Below the pieces are notes generated by a model. The model made no database searches. It worked only from the letters and a program-made list of their open reading frames with translations, and was not told the DNA's origin. A program made the translations under genes and the position numbers. A DNA stretch of 5,716 bases from Gammaproteobacteria bacterium (GTDB taxonomy: Bacteria > Pseudomonadota > Gammaproteobacteria > Pseudomonadales > Azotimanducaceae): the NCBI GenBank assembly GCA_002719135.1, contig PBGU01000037.1:39243-44958 (forward strand), given 5' to 3'. Shown piece after piece: positions 5,531-5,716 of the stretch. Position 1 is the first letter of the stretch; each line of letters starts with the position of its first letter.

Positions 5531-5716
5531 TTAAGACGTACTCTGCTCTTTGTAATAGTCCACGATGGCGGGGTGAACGAAGTTGGATATATCACCACCT
5601 AAAGCCGCGATCTCGCGAACTCGAGACGAGGACAGAAAAGACCACTTATGAGCGGTGGGTAGAAGAACATACTCGATATCCTGATCCAAAGATTGATTCA
5701 TCGATAGCATCTGGAA
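5531..5716 (-). CDS. coaD: Phosphopantetheine adenylyltransferase, C-terminal part (5' end outside the window)
   Basis: CoaD transfers AMP from ATP to 4'-phosphopantetheine, giving dephospho-CoA, the penultimate step of coenzyme A synthesis. Read on the minus strand from the window edge to the TAA at 5533-5531, 61 residues are present. They begin FQMLSMNQSLDQDIEYVLL and include the signature WSFLSSSRVREIAALGGD (residues 25-42 of the fragment), corresponding to the SSSLVRE loop that closes over ATP. The end, FVHPAIVDYY, is the usual CoaD C-terminal helix. The ATP-binding GxFDPxHxGH site would lie upstream, outside the window. coaD converges on mutM exactly as in E. coli. It acts on the product of CoaBC, which is encoded nearby, although the two genes are not in one operon here. 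Confidence 0.93.
   Translation of the reverse strand, partial: FQMLSMNQSLDQDIEYVLLPTAHKWSFLSSSRVREIAALGGDISNFVHPAIVDYYKEQSTS

Overview
The window is a compact housekeeping segment that looks gammaproteobacterial. It carries an intact core of the block known from Escherichia coli as coaD–mutM–rpmG–rpmB–radC–coaBC(dfp)–dut–slmA–pyrE. Next to coaBC sits the algC–argB pair, an arrangement known from Pseudomonas and relatives. The encoded proteins match these families closely over their full length. Base composition is moderate (neither very GC- nor AT-rich), and I cannot name a genus. There are no mobile elements, CRISPR arrays, tRNA or rRNA genes.

Layout. Positions 1-216 (+) hold the 3' end of pyrE. 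A convergent gap without genes follows (217-380). A leftward group is then read from right to left: coaBC (4018 down to 2807), a 111-base gap, algC (2695-1268) and argB (1271-381), with algC and argB sharing an ATGA overlap. A 240-base divergent region (4019-4258) holds a good candidate promoter for the rightward group. That group is rpmB (4259-4495), rpmG (4495-4650) and mutM (4651-5460), packed with no spacer. The 3' end of coaD lies on the minus strand at 5531-5716 and converges on mutM.

How the genes work together. coaBC and coaD encode three of the last four steps of coenzyme A synthesis (PPC synthetase, PPC decarboxylase, phosphopantetheine adenylyltransferase). pyrE serves pyrimidine synthesis, argB arginine synthesis, and algC sugar-phosphate interconversion for surface polysaccharides. 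rpmB and rpmG encode ribosomal proteins L28 and L33; mutM encodes the 8-oxoguanine DNA glycosylase.

The most notable point is the start of mutM. The conserved N-terminus, which contains the catalytic proline, is encoded from position 4651 and can only begin at a CTG codon placed directly after the rpmG TAA stop. There is no ATG, GTG or TTG in frame until codon 46, so ordinary gene calling would give a truncated protein lacking its catalytic residues. Other points are the absence of radC, dut and slmA from the block, and a pyrimidine-rich rpmB leader with no Shine-Dalgarno sequence. I found no sign of an undescribed multi-gene system here.
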